A DNA stretch of 14,643 nt from UBA11574 sp964591175 (GCA_964591175.1 CAZQAF010000083.1:1-14643); one strand, 5' to 3'; positions 1 to 6,977 are shown, counted from the first letter of the stretch. A program made the numbers and translations. The notes: generated from the sequence alone by a model not told the origin.

Positions 1-31
1 CTTATGAAGAGTCGACAGGGTCAATAACGAC

Positions 32-1477
32 GTGACAGAGATAAACGAAAAATCGGAAAAATCAGATTCAAGCCCACATCGCGTTGCTTCAAAACACCGG
101 TCCGAGGATACCGTCTCCGAAGCCGCGACGTTATTCGTGGTCAGCGCGGTTCAATTCCTGACCCCCTTCATGCTGTCTGCCGTGGGAGTGGCCCTGCCTG
201 CCATCGGCAGGGAATTTGCTGCCAGCGCGGTTCAGCTCGGACTTGTAGAAACCGTTTATATCTTCGCCTTTTCTCTTTTTTTGATTCCGGCGGGACGGCT
301 GGGTGATATCTACGGCAGAAAAAGGATCTTTACCATCGGCATTGTTGCGTTTACCGCGGGAACCGTTTTGATATCACTCGCCTTTTCCATCGAAAGTTTT
401 ATCGTATTCCGGTTTTTTCAAGGGTGTGGCGGGGCCATGATTTCCGGGACCAGCGTGGCCATCCTTTCTTCGGTTTTTCCTGCGGCCAGACGCGGGCGGG
501 CCATGGGGGTCATCGTGGGGTGCATTTACCTGGGGCTGTCTCTGGGGCCGGTGCTTTCCGGATTTATGGTCACCCACCTGGGATGGCGCTGGATCTTTTA
601 TCTGGGGGTTCTGGTCGAGCTTTTATGCCTGCTGCTCACGGTTTTGAAACTGAAGGGCGAATGGGCCGACGCCCGGGGTGAGCGTTTTGATTTTGCAGGA
701 ACCGTTGTTTTCATTGTCTCTTTATTCTGTTTGATCTACGGCACCCTCAACCAGAAAGAGGGGGGTATTTATTCAGTGCTCATTGCATCAGGAGCCCTGG
801 GACTACTGATGTTTCTTGCCTTTGAGTACCGGAGCTCATCTCCGATTCTGGATGTGGGCTTGCTTATCCATAACCGGGTTTTCGCCTTCAGCAACCTGGC
901 CACCTTGATCAATTACGCGGCGTCTTACGGCATCGCTTTTTTCTTCAGTTTGTATTTGCAGGTGGTCAGGGGGTATTCTCCCGAGGGCGCCGGGTTGATC
1001 CTGATTATCCAGCCCGTGGTTCAGACGGTGCTTTCCCCCCTGTTCGGACGGCTGGCGGACCGGGTTTCGCCGGCGGGCCTGGCCACTTCCGGCATGGCTG
1101 TTTGCGCCCTGGGACTGGGCCTGGCTTCGCAATTTCATGCCGGAACACCCATACGGGCGATTATGGGGATGCTGGCCTTGATGGGCGTCGGATTCAGTAT
1201 TTTTTCATCACCCAATACCACCGCGGTGATTGGCAGTGTTGAGCCCAAGAGCTATGGCATCGCATCCAGTTTTCTGGCCACCATGCGGACCATGGGGATG
1301 CTGTGCAGCATGACCATCATCACCATGGTGTTCAATCAGATCATGGGAAACCAACCGGTGAGTGCACAATCACAGCTTTCTTTTCTTGCCAGTATGCATC
1401 TTTGTTTTATGATCTTCTGCTTGCTCTGCGTGGCCGGCGTATTTTGTTCCATTGTGCGCGTGAAGCGTACGGCCTGA
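32..1477 (+). CDS. MFS transporter, DHA2-like (EmrB/QacA-type) efflux protein
   Basis: Inner-membrane secondary transporter of 481 residues, probably proton-driven export of drugs or other small amphipathic compounds; the substrate cannot be read from sequence. After a hydrophilic tail of about 30 residues come hydrophobic segments compatible with 14 TM helices, the DHA2 number. Motif A is visible at residues 88-98 (GRLGDIYGRKR) between TM2 and TM3, and a motif-C-like stretch (LGPVLSGFMVTHLGWRW) at about 171-187, typical of antiporters of this group. The start is a GTG at 32; the only Shine-Dalgarno-like bases are a weak AGGG at 17-20, so the start is not certain, though there is no better in-frame one before TM1. 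A short frame ends with TAA at 25-27, four bases upstream, and may be the tail of an upstream gene. No regulator or membrane-fusion partner is visible in the window. Confidence 0.88.
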   Translation: MTEINEKSEKSDSSPHRVASKHRSEDTVSEAATLFVVSAVQFLTPFMLSAVGVALPAIGREFAASAVQLGLVETVYIFAFSLFLIPAGRLGDIYGRKRIFTIGIVAFTAGTVLISLAFSIESFIVFRFFQGCGGAMISGTSVAILSSVFPAARRGRAMGVIVGCIYLGLSLGPVLSGFMVTHLGWRWIFYLGVLVELLCLLLTVLKLKGEWADARGERFDFAGTVVFIVSLFCLIYGTLNQKEGGIYSVLIASGALGLLMFLAFEYRSSSPILDVGLLIHNRVFAFSNLATLINYAASYGIAFFFSLYLQVVRGYSPEGAGLILIIQPVVQTVLSPLFGRLADRVSPAGLATSGMAVCALGLGLASQFHAGTPIRAIMGMLALMGVGFSIFSSPNTTAVIGSVEPKSYGIASSFLATMRTMGMLCSMTIITMVFNQIMGNQPVSAQSQLSFLASMHLCFMIFCLLCVAGVFCSIVRVKRTA

Positions 1478-1517
1478 AAAGAAAGACGTGTAAAATACAG
1501 CAAGTATTTCGATCGGC

Positions 1518-1537
1518 GGAGGATCGCGCCTCTTTTT
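1518..1537 (+). terminator. Possible weak Rho-independent terminator after the MFS gene
   Basis: A short stem GAGG (1519-1522) pairs with CCTC (1529-1532) across a 6-base loop and is followed directly by five T (1533-1537). The position, about 40 bases after the MFS stop and before the dismutase gene, fits a terminator, but a 4-bp stem is marginal. Confidence 0.25.
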
Positions 1538-1578
1538 CGATGCCTCAAATGCCTTTCCGGCATGCGTGCAAATTTTGA

Positions 1579-1609
1579 TTGAAAATGGTGTGCTGTTATG
1601 TGTTATATG
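1579..1609 (+). promoter_or_regulatory. Candidate promoter for the superoxide dismutase gene
   Basis: A -35-like TTGAAA (1579-1584) and an extended -10-like element TGTTATATG (1601-1609, a TGn followed by TATATG) are separated by 19 bases, longer than the optimum; the extended -10 could compensate. Transcription would begin just before the Shine-Dalgarno sequence at 1618-1625. If this is right, it also rules out translation from the ATG at 1579. Confidence 0.3.
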
Positions 1610-1629
1610 TCAAAGTCAAGGAGGGCGCC

Positions 1630-2343
1630 ATGAAAAAACATTGGATAAAAAGGGTTCGTTATTTGCCCAGAGTCGCGTGTCTGGTCGGGGCGATCAGCCT
1701 GGCATTCGGGTTCGCCGGCTGCGGTAAAATCGGTGAAAAGGCAACGATTATACAGGAGCCGCTTCCATATAAGATGGATGCGCTAAAACCGTACATTTCC
1801 GAGCAGACCATGCGCTATCACTACGGCAAACACTATGCCGGATATGTGGACACGGCCAACCGGCTCCTCAAAAACGGAGGTTTTGAAGGCAAAACCGCTG
1901 AAGAGATAATCGTGCTCACATCCGGAAAAAAAGAGTACACGGCGATCTTTAACAATGTCGCCCAGGCCTGGAATCATGCTTTTTTCTGGAAATGCCTGAA
2001 ACCGGGTGGTGGAACGATCAATGCCGGGGTGGCTGATCGGATCATAAAATCCTTTGGGAGCTTCGACAAATTTAAACAAAATTTTTTGGCGGCAGCCAAA
2101 GGCCGGTTTGGAAGTGGTTGGATCTGGCTGGTCCTTGACGGTGATAAATTAAAGATTGTTACGACCGGCAATGCAGATACCCCCATCGCCCACGGGTTGA
2201 AGCCGCTCTTTACGGTGGATGTCTGGGAACATGCCTACTACCTGGACTATCGGAATCGCAGGGCAGACTATGTTCAACAGGTCCTCAATCACCTCGTTAA
2301 CTGGGATTTTATTGCTTCCCGACTGAAATCGAGACAGGCGTGA
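1630..2343 (+). CDS. sodB: Superoxide dismutase, Fe type, exported lipoprotein
   Basis: Converts superoxide to O2 and H2O2. The mature part aligns by eye with E. coli SodB throughout. All four metal ligands are visible: H64 in YHYGKHY, H116 in WNHAFFW, D197 and H201 in DVWEHAYY. The AQAWNH context, with Gln112 before the second ligand, favours iron rather than manganese. ATG 1630 is chosen because AAGGAGGG (1618-1625) lies just upstream; the frame is open back to 1579, but that extension would bury the signal. It yields 237 residues, against about 193 for cytoplasmic SodB, the extra being an N-terminal signal (basic residues, hydrophobic core 15-29) with a lipobox ending FAGC at Cys31. The enzyme is therefore predicted to be lipid-anchored outside the cytoplasm, fitting the exported Fe-SODs known in sulfate reducers. 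It appears to be a single-gene unit. Confidence 0.93.
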   Translation: MKKHWIKRVRYLPRVACLVGAISLAFGFAGCGKIGEKATIIQEPLPYKMDALKPYISEQTMRYHYGKHYAGYVDTANRLLKNGGFEGKTAEEIIVLTSGKKEYTAIFNNVAQAWNHAFFWKCLKPGGGTINAGVADRIIKSFGSFDKFKQNFLAAAKGRFGSGWIWLVLDGDKLKIVTTGNADTPIAHGLKPLFTVDVWEHAYYLDYRNRRADYVQQVLNHLVNWDFIASRLKSRQA

Positions 2344-2402
2344 TTGATTTCCGGCAATACGACCTCAATTAAGGTACGACATTGGATCCCTAAAATCATC
2401 AT

Positions 2403-3107
2403 ATGATTTCACTGAATTCCGTCATCAAAAAATTCGATACCGTTGCGGCGGTCGACAACATAACGGTTCACGTTGAAAAGGGTGAACATTTCGCGCTGCT
2501 CGGTCCCAACGGCGCCGGCAAAACGACGATCGTTCGCATGCTCCTCGGTTTTGCCAAACCGACGTCAGGCAGCATCTTCATCGACGCCATACCCGTTTCC
2601 AACCCCGAAGCCCGCAACGGAGTCGGATATCTGGCCGAGCATCACATGATCCCCTCTTACCTTTCAGGACTGGATTATCTGCGCCGGCATGCGTCTTTGA
2701 TCGGATTTTCCGGAAAAGATGTGCCATTGGAAGTGGACCGGCTTTTGGAGGTCGTTTCCATGAAAGGCAGGGAAAAGGAAAAATCCGCCGCTTATTCAAA
2801 AGGCATGAAACAACGCATCGGCCTCGCGGCAGCCCTTCTCGGAAAACCCAAATTATTGATACTCGACGAGCCAACGGCAGGCCTCGATCCCATCGGTATC
2901 CGGGATGTCAGAAATATTCTCGAGAACCTTCGTGCCGACCATGTTACCGTGTGTTTGAATTCCCATCTCCTTTCGGAAGTGGAAAAGACATGCCGGACCG
3001 TGGCAATAATGAACAACGGAAAAATCCTCGTCAAAGATTCCATTCAATCCATAATAAAAAACGGCGAGACCCTGGAAGATGTTTTTATAAAATACATATC
3101 AAAATGA
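2403..3107 (+). CDS. ABC-2 type transporter, ATP-binding protein
   Basis: Cytoplasmic ATPase (234 residues) that powers the permease encoded immediately downstream. The ABC motifs are in order: Walker A GPNGAGKTT (34-42), a Q-loop equivalent with Glu (YLAEHH, 76-81) as is common in this CcmA/NatA/NosF-like class (COG1131), signature YSKGMKQR (131-138), Walker B LLILDEPTAGLDP (151-163) and the H-loop His188 in NSHLLSE. ATG 2403 gives a normal N-terminus for the family (MISLNSVIKKF), but no good Shine-Dalgarno sequence is seen close by. The stop overlaps the permease start (ATGA at 3104-3107), so the two are translationally coupled. The substrate is unknown; exporters of this class move drugs, small peptides, polysaccharides or lipids, or act in enzyme maturation. 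Confidence 0.92.
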   Translation: MISLNSVIKKFDTVAAVDNITVHVEKGEHFALLGPNGAGKTTIVRMLLGFAKPTSGSIFIDAIPVSNPEARNGVGYLAEHHMIPSYLSGLDYLRRHASLIGFSGKDVPLEVDRLLEVVSMKGREKEKSAAYSKGMKQRIGLAAALLGKPKLLILDEPTAGLDPIGIRDVRNILENLRADHVTVCLNSHLLSEVEKTCRTVAIMNNGKILVKDSIQSIIKNGETLEDVFIKYISK

Positions 3108-3913
3108 ATCTTTTTTTAAAAATTACCGGCTACACCATTCGCGACCAGATGCGGCATAAAAGCTTTTATGTTCTTCTAGGGTGTTGTCTTCTGTTCGTTC
3201 TGATGGTTCGCGGATGTTACAGCGGCCAGTATGTCGTCAACGGGAAACTGTTGGACAGCGTAGCAATGGCGTGGTATGTTTCGAACATCGTTTTCCAGGT
3301 TATAGCGGCCGGTATGTTCCTGATGGTCATTCTGCTGTCCATGAAAATCTTCAGCAGAGACCATGACGACGGAAGCCTGGTATTGTTTCTTTCCCGGCCG
3401 GTTTTCAGACAGCAATACATTCTCGGCAGGATTGCAGGCACCTGGTTTTTGTGCCTGGTTTTCATGTTCATTCTTCACGCTGCGGTTTTTTTGACGGTGT
3501 GGACAAAAACCGGCGCCATCATTTTCGGGTATTTAGCTGCTTCGCTGGTCTGTTCCATCAATCTTCTTTTTATTGCGGTTTTGGTATGCTTTTTATCTCT
3601 TCATCTGCCGGATTTCATTAGCGCGGTTTTTACCGTGGGACTTTTATTCGTCGGTTATATTTCAGACGGTGGTTACCAGATCTTAAACAGCCAAATTTTA
3701 AAGGCCGCGATTCCTTCGGCGGTACCTTCGACCCCTGCCTTATGGAGAATTTTATTCCCAAAGGTTTACATGGTGCAGGCCTACGCCGGTTCGATCATTG
3801 AGCAAAGCAGTTTTCACAACATGGGACCCATCAACCCGATTGTAAATGTTTTTATTTACATCGTTTTGATAGCCGCGTTACTGCTGTCAGGTTTCAACAA
3901 AAAAGAAATTTGA
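3104..3913 (+). CDS. ABC-2 type transporter, permease subunit
   Basis: Inner-membrane partner of the preceding ATPase (269 residues). Six hydrophobic segments can be read at about 21-36, 58-82, 109-132, 138-165, 170-187 and 247-264. Between the second and third lies a hydrophilic stretch with a short SRPVFRQQYILGR element (97-109), resembling the coupling region seen in COG1277/NosY-type permeases. The frame is open further upstream (to 2951), but that part overlaps the ATPase gene out of frame and is hydrophilic; the ATG at 3104, overlapping the ATPase stop as ATGA, is the natural start. A pair of one ATPase and one permease suggests the working transporter is A2B2. No substrate-binding protein is adjacent, consistent with export. 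Confidence 0.87.
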   Translation: MNLFLKITGYTIRDQMRHKSFYVLLGCCLLFVLMVRGCYSGQYVVNGKLLDSVAMAWYVSNIVFQVIAAGMFLMVILLSMKIFSRDHDDGSLVLFLSRPVFRQQYILGRIAGTWFLCLVFMFILHAAVFLTVWTKTGAIIFGYLAASLVCSINLLFIAVLVCFLSLHLPDFISAVFTVGLLFVGYISDGGYQILNSQILKAAIPSAVPSTPALWRILFPKVYMVQAYAGSIIEQSSFHNMGPINPIVNVFIYIVLIAALLLSGFNKKEI

Positions 3914-3950
3914 CGGTCTCGTAAATAGTCGAAAAAAGCGATATTTCTTC
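3912..3950. repeat. Possible decayed intergenic repeat with imperfect inverted ends
   Basis: Just after the permease stop a 19-base stretch (3912-3930, GACGGTCTCGTAAATAGTC) is followed by A-rich and T-rich segments that pair loosely (CGAA at about 3930-3933 with TTCG at 3948-3951; TCTCG with CGAGA further out). From memory it resembles a short motif scattered between genes of Desulfobacterales; multi-copy status is not verifiable here. Confidence 0.25.
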
Positions 3951-3990
3951 GAGAGTTAACATATATCATCTTAATGGAAAAGGAGATATG

Positions 3991-4254
3991 ATGAAAATTA
4001 CCAAAGAAATCATGTTTGGCATTGTCTTGGGGATGGCCATTTTCGGTTCCGTATTTTTTTTAATGGGTGCCATTGACAAAAACACCGCGAATATCGATGC
4101 AAATCTCGGGTCCCAGTATCCCATGCTTAATGTCGCCTGCAGTGCGGACGGCAGCCAGGTATACGTGGGTGATTATGACCGTGTTTATCACTCCGGGAAT
4201 TTTGGAAAAGACTGGGATATTGTTTTGTCGGCTGAAAGGAAAAGCAAATTTTAA
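3991..4254 (+). CDS. Small membrane-anchored protein of unknown function
   Basis: An 87-residue protein I do not recognise. Residues 7-27 form a single hydrophobic helix after a lysine-containing N-terminus, so it is probably a signal anchor with the rest outside the cytoplasm. The external part holds one motif, ACSADGSQVYVGDYDRV followed by a Tyr/His/Ser/Gly-rich turn and GKDW, which looks like a single blade of a BNR/YCF48-like beta-propeller; one blade cannot form a propeller alone, so it may be a small conserved protein or the remnant of a larger one. There are two adjacent ATGs (3988 and 3991); the second is preferred because AGGAG (3981-3985) is five bases from it but only two from the first. 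A lipoprotein gene starts two bases after the stop. Confidence 0.6.
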   Translation: MKITKEIMFGIVLGMAIFGSVFFLMGAIDKNTANIDANLGSQYPMLNVACSADGSQVYVGDYDRVYHSGNFGKDWDIVLSAERKSKF

Positions 4255-4256
4255 AT

Positions 4257-4622
4257 TTGGCCGGTAAATTTGCTCTGATCTTTTCTTTGTCAGCCCTTTT
4301 TGCCGTCATCGGCTGTTCGGACAATGCCTCTCATAAAGAACCCGCTAAGACTCCCGAGCGCCGAATGATGCATGATGGGACCACCCTGCGGCTGGTTATT
4401 CGCTGGCCCGGAGATGATTTTGCCTCGAGACAGGATATCGAAACAAGAGATAAGATCCAGATCCTTATATCCGAAAGAAAGGTGGGAAAAATAATCAGTG
4501 CCGGAACCGGTATGGGCTGGATGGATATCGTCGTCAAGGTTAGGGACAAACAGGCCGCCCGGTCGTCGATTTCCCGGATAATGCACGCGGCGGCGCCAAC
4601 ACGAAAATTCGCCATAGAGTAA
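4257..4622 (+). CDS. Putative lipoprotein of unknown function, TTG start
   Basis: A 121-residue protein beginning with a signal peptide (one Lys, hydrophobic core 5-18) and a lipobox ending VIGC at Cys20. After a charged linker (about 21-40) comes a compact domain (43-120) alternating beta- and alpha-like stretches and holding a glycine-rich turn, SAGTGMGWMDIVVKV; the pattern suggests a small ferredoxin-like alpha/beta fold, but I do not recognise the family. No ATG or GTG gives an intact signal, so TTG 4257, two bases after the upstream stop, is taken as the start and implies coupling to that gene; an ATT at 4248 is the only other in-frame option after the stop at 4233. Together the two genes look like a small envelope unit. 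Confidence 0.6.
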   Translation: MAGKFALIFSLSALFAVIGCSDNASHKEPAKTPERRMMHDGTTLRLVIRWPGDDFASRQDIETRDKIQILISERKVGKIISAGTGMGWMDIVVKVRDKQAARSSISRIMHAAAPTRKFAIE

Positions 4623-4655
4623 AGACGCTTAGTTTGTAATAAAAGCAATTTATTT

Positions 4656-4672
4656 CATGTCATTATGACATG
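4656..4672. promoter_or_regulatory. Perfect 8-bp palindrome, candidate operator
   Basis: CATGTCAT and ATGACATG are exact inverted copies around a single T, forming a 17-base site 27 bases upstream of the CBS gene start. With no real loop, it is better explained as a binding site for a dimeric regulator than as an RNA hairpin. No regulator gene is nearby to name. Confidence 0.5.
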
Positions 4673-4699
4673 GTTTCAGCTATAAAAATAGGTGATGCT

Positions 4700-5161
4700 A
4701 TGCTTAAAGCAAAAGATATCATGTCAACCGAGCTGATCACGGTTTCGCCCGAGACAGAAATTATCCAGGCAACAAGGCTTCTTCTGGAAAACAACATCAA
4801 CGGCGTTCCCGTGATGAATGATACGGGAAAACTGGTGGGAATCCTTTGCCAGAGTGACCTGGTCGTACAGCAGAAAAAATTTCCCGTACCTTCTTTTTTC
4901 ACGTTGCTGGATGGATTAATTCCGCTGACATCCATGAAACAGTTGAAAAAGGAGGTTCAGAAAATCGCAGCCATCACCGTGGCCCAGGCCATGACGCCGA
5001 ATCCGATTTTCGTAAGCCCCGATACGGGCATCGAAGAGATAGCGGCCCTCATGGTGGACAATAATTTTCATACCATTCCTGTGGTGGGCCAGGGCAGGCT
5101 TGTGGGCGTCGTGGGAAAAGAAGATATCCTGAGGACCCTCATACCAACATCACAAGCCTAA
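4700..5161 (+). CDS. Two-CBS-domain protein
   Basis: Cytoplasmic protein of 153 residues made almost wholly of a Bateman module: CBS1 about 7-57 (DIMSTELITVSPETEI ... GVPVMNDTGKLVGILCQSDL) and CBS2 about 97-148 (AMTPNPIFVSPDTGIEEIA ... TIPVVGQGRLVGVVGKEDIL). Stand-alone CBS pairs typically bind adenine nucleotides or S-adenosylmethionine and modulate partner proteins; no partner is fused here. ATG 4700 is chosen over ATG 4670 because AGGTGA (4690-4695) precedes it and the resulting N-terminus (MLKAKDIMSTE) is usual for the family, whereas the longer form would start inside the palindrome at 4656-4672. About 45 residues separate the two domains. Confidence 0.88.
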   Translation: MLKAKDIMSTELITVSPETEIIQATRLLLENNINGVPVMNDTGKLVGILCQSDLVVQQKKFPVPSFFTLLDGLIPLTSMKQLKKEVQKIAAITVAQAMTPNPIFVSPDTGIEEIAALMVDNNFHTIPVVGQGRLVGVVGKEDILRTLIPTSQA

Positions 5162-5251
5162 CAATCGGTATTGGTCCCTCGGCATACCACTGGCTTTCTA
5201 TGCTGATACGTCAATTTTGTGTGTGTTCAATTTTTAAAGCAGGAGGGGAAA

Positions 5252-5353
5252 ATGGGTAAGGCAAGAGACACCAAGAAGGATCTTAAAAAGAAGCCCGCGA
5301 AAACCATCAAGGAAAAACGCAAAGAGAAGCAGGAAAAGAAAAAACATCCCTAA
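5252..5353 (+). CDS. Lysine-rich 33-residue small protein
   Basis: A short frame begins MGKARDTKKDLKKK and ends KKKHP, with 14 lysines and 2 arginines against 5 acidic residues in 33 positions. An excellent Shine-Dalgarno sequence, AGGAGGGG (5241-5248), stands just before ATG 5252, and the frame ends cleanly at TAA 5351-5353. It is likely disordered or a single amphipathic helix, with a charge pattern suggesting nucleic-acid or membrane association. Very similar short Lys-rich hypothetical proteins are, from memory, common in Proteobacteria and Desulfobacterota. It lies 90 bases after the CBS gene and may be expressed from its own promoter. Function unknown. Confidence 0.6.
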   Translation: MGKARDTKKDLKKKPAKTIKEKRKEKQEKKKHP

Positions 5354-5398
5354 CCGGATTTATTCGCCTTCGCCAGAATACCCTGCAAGCTTGTCGGA

Positions 5399-5424
5399 GC
5401 GAAGCGGAGATCCCGCTTCGCGGG
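5399..5424. repeat. REP-like GC-rich hairpin with two alternative folds
   Basis: GCGAAGCGG (5399-5407) pairs exactly with CCGCTTCGC (5413-5421) across a 5-base loop. An alternative overlapping hairpin, CCCGC-TTC-GCGGG (5412-5424), competes for the same bases. No T-run follows, so a simple terminator is unlikely. The rest of the 204-base gap between 5354 and 5557 holds no other clear signal; a small palindrome CAAGCTTG lies at 5386-5393. Confidence 0.5.
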
Positions 5425-5557
5425 TGGTAGTTGACTAAAGGCGCGAACTTTTTGGTTGACGGTGCTTCCGGTATGGCCGGGCGATTAAACGTGTCCGATT
5501 TACATTGTTCTTCTGTTTGTGACCGGTCCCCGGATTGCAGCATGAGGCAGTCAACAA

Positions 5558-5866
5558 TTGAAAAGCGTCATTATCACATTTATCATCGCCTTTCTTGTTT
5601 TTGAGTTCATCGAGCATGTCGTGTTTCCGCTCATCTGGTTTATTAAAGACAGAAACAAGACGTCTGATTTCAATGTGGCCGGTATGGTTGGAAAAGTGGT
5701 CGAAATTAAACAATGGCATAACTCCGAAGGCCGGGTTTTGTTCAACGGAGAACTGTGGCGCGCTGTTGGTGATGTTCCTTTGCAGGCAGGCGATAAAGGG
5801 GTGATCGTAGATGTTACCGGCCTTACGTTGAAAGTAAAACCCAAGGCGCCGTCTTCGGTACTATAG
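5558..5866 (+). CDS. NfeD-like membrane protein (short form)
   Basis: A 102-residue protein with one N-terminal TM helix (about 3-29) and an OB-fold domain like the C-terminus of NfeD (PF01957) at about 41-94, showing GMVGKVVEI, GRVLFNGELWRAV and LQAGDKGVIVDVTGLTLKV, the expected landmarks. Short NfeD proteins usually partner with stomatin/SPFH proteins in the membrane, but no such gene is adjacent. The start is a TTG at 5558; the frame closes at a TGA just upstream (5543-5545), so no ATG or GTG alternative exists, and a weak GAGG lies about 10 bases before it. The ADP-ribosylglycohydrolase-like gene begins 28 bases downstream, so the two may be co-transcribed. Confidence 0.78.
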   Translation: MKSVIITFIIAFLVFEFIEHVVFPLIWFIKDRNKTSDFNVAGMVGKVVEIKQWHNSEGRVLFNGELWRAVGDVPLQAGDKGVIVDVTGLTLKVKPKAPSSVL

Positions 5867-5894
5867 AAGCAGGCGTGTGAGAAAAGGATATCGT

Positions 5895-6977
5895 ATGGCA
5901 GACAAAAACATCGAAGATCGTGCGGCCGGTGCTATTATGGGTGCCTTCATCGGCGATGCCCTGGCCCTCGGCCCCCACTGGTACTATAATCTCGCCGAAC
6001 TTCGCCGGGACTATGGCGACTGGATCGACGACTATGCCGATCCTAAACCCGGCCGGTATCACGACGGACTCAAGGCCGGCCAACTTTCCCAGGCAGGTTT
6101 TATTCTTCGCCTCATGGTACGCTCGCTCGTTGACTGCGGCGGGTACGACGCGGCTGACTTTTGTCGCCGAATGGATGAAGATCTGTTTCCGCTTCTTGAC
6201 GGAACACCGGTGACCGGACCGGGTGAATACACCAGCCAATCGATCCGGGAAGCATGGAGACGGCGCGTACAACAGAAGCTGCCCTGGGGGCAAACCGGCG
6301 GGCATGCAGACACGACCGAGGCCATCGAACGCACCCTCGCCATAGCCGTTCGATACGCCGTTCATCCGGCCCGGTTGGCCGCCGCCGTCGCGGAAAACAC
6401 CACCCTCACTCAGTCAGATGATACCATCGTCTCGATTACCGTCGCTTATGGCGCGGTGCTGGGGCTTTTGGTTCAAGGGCATAGGCTCGACACCCAATTG
6501 TCCGGCAAACTCATGGGGTTGGTCAAAAACGGAGAATTGCCCTTTCATACCGTGACCGGCGACAATTTTCATCCGCCGCGTCCGGGCGATCCCGATCCGC
6601 CGCGCGCCGGCCGTTTTGCATCGCCGGACGCCCTGTTGACGCCCTCTTATATGGCTGAAGCTGCAAAAGATCCGGATATCCGAATAGAACCCCCGTGGAA
6701 GGTATCCATTGTTTACGGCATGCCTTGCGCCATCTATCATATGGTTCCCGCCGCTTATTATCTCGCTGCCAGGTTCCGCAGCGATTTCGAATCGGCGGTG
6801 CTCCATGCCGTCAACGGCGGCGGTCAGAATCAGGCGCGCGCCATCCTTACCGGTGCCCTCGCAGGCGCCCAAAACGGGCTTTCGGAAATCCCGCAACGCT
6901 TTCTCGACGGTCTTGAAAATGCCGCAGAACTGCGAAAACTGGCTATGGATCTCGCTTCAAAAGTCGGGCGCCCATAA
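5895..6977 (+). CDS. ADP-ribosylglycohydrolase-fold protein, J1-crystallin-like, metal motifs missing
   Basis: A 360-residue protein of the ADP-ribosylglycohydrolase (ARH/DraG) fold. The N-terminal signature GAIMGAFIGDALALGPHWYY is clear (12-31), and the C-terminal NGGG...ILTGALAGAQNG segment (307-328) matches the family's last conserved helix region. Classical members bind two Mg ions through TDDT and DTDT motifs. Here the aligned positions read SQAG (about 65-68) and QNQA (311-314), so the acidic ligands are absent in both halves. The protein resembles the J1-crystallin branch rather than DraG or ARH3. An SDDT at 174-177 is not at the usual place. ATG 5895 is preferred over GTG 5877 because AAGGA (5884-5888) sits six bases before it. 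Hydrolysis of ADP-ribosyl groups should not be assumed. Cytoplasmic; no ADP-ribosyltransferase is nearby. Confidence 0.82.
   Translation: MADKNIEDRAAGAIMGAFIGDALALGPHWYYNLAELRRDYGDWIDDYADPKPGRYHDGLKAGQLSQAGFILRLMVRSLVDCGGYDAADFCRRMDEDLFPLLDGTPVTGPGEYTSQSIREAWRRRVQQKLPWGQTGGHADTTEAIERTLAIAVRYAVHPARLAAAVAENTTLTQSDDTIVSITVAYGAVLGLLVQGHRLDTQLSGKLMGLVKNGELPFHTVTGDNFHPPRPGDPDPPRAGRFASPDALLTPSYMAEAAKDPDIRIEPPWKVSIVYGMPCAIYHMVPAAYYLAARFRSDFESAVLHAVNGGGQNQARAILTGALAGAQNGLSEIPQRFLDGLENAAELRKLAMDLASKVGRP

Noticed and set aside
1..27. Short frame ending in TAA at 25-27, possible tail of an upstream gene
   Set aside because: Only eight codons are visible, including an internal ATG; too little to support a gene.
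1579..1629. Longer N-terminus for the superoxide dismutase from ATG 1579
   Set aside because: It would place 17 residues before a clear lipoprotein signal and translate through the Shine-Dalgarno sequence at 1618-1625.
2951..3103. N-terminal extension of the ABC-2 permease
   Set aside because: It overlaps the ATPase gene in another frame, is hydrophilic and unlike permeases; the ATGA overlap at 3104 explains the start.
5307..5719. Reverse-strand open frames across the REP-like gap and the NfeD gene
   Set aside because: The products have no recognisable domain and no good ribosome-binding site, and they overlap better-supported genes.
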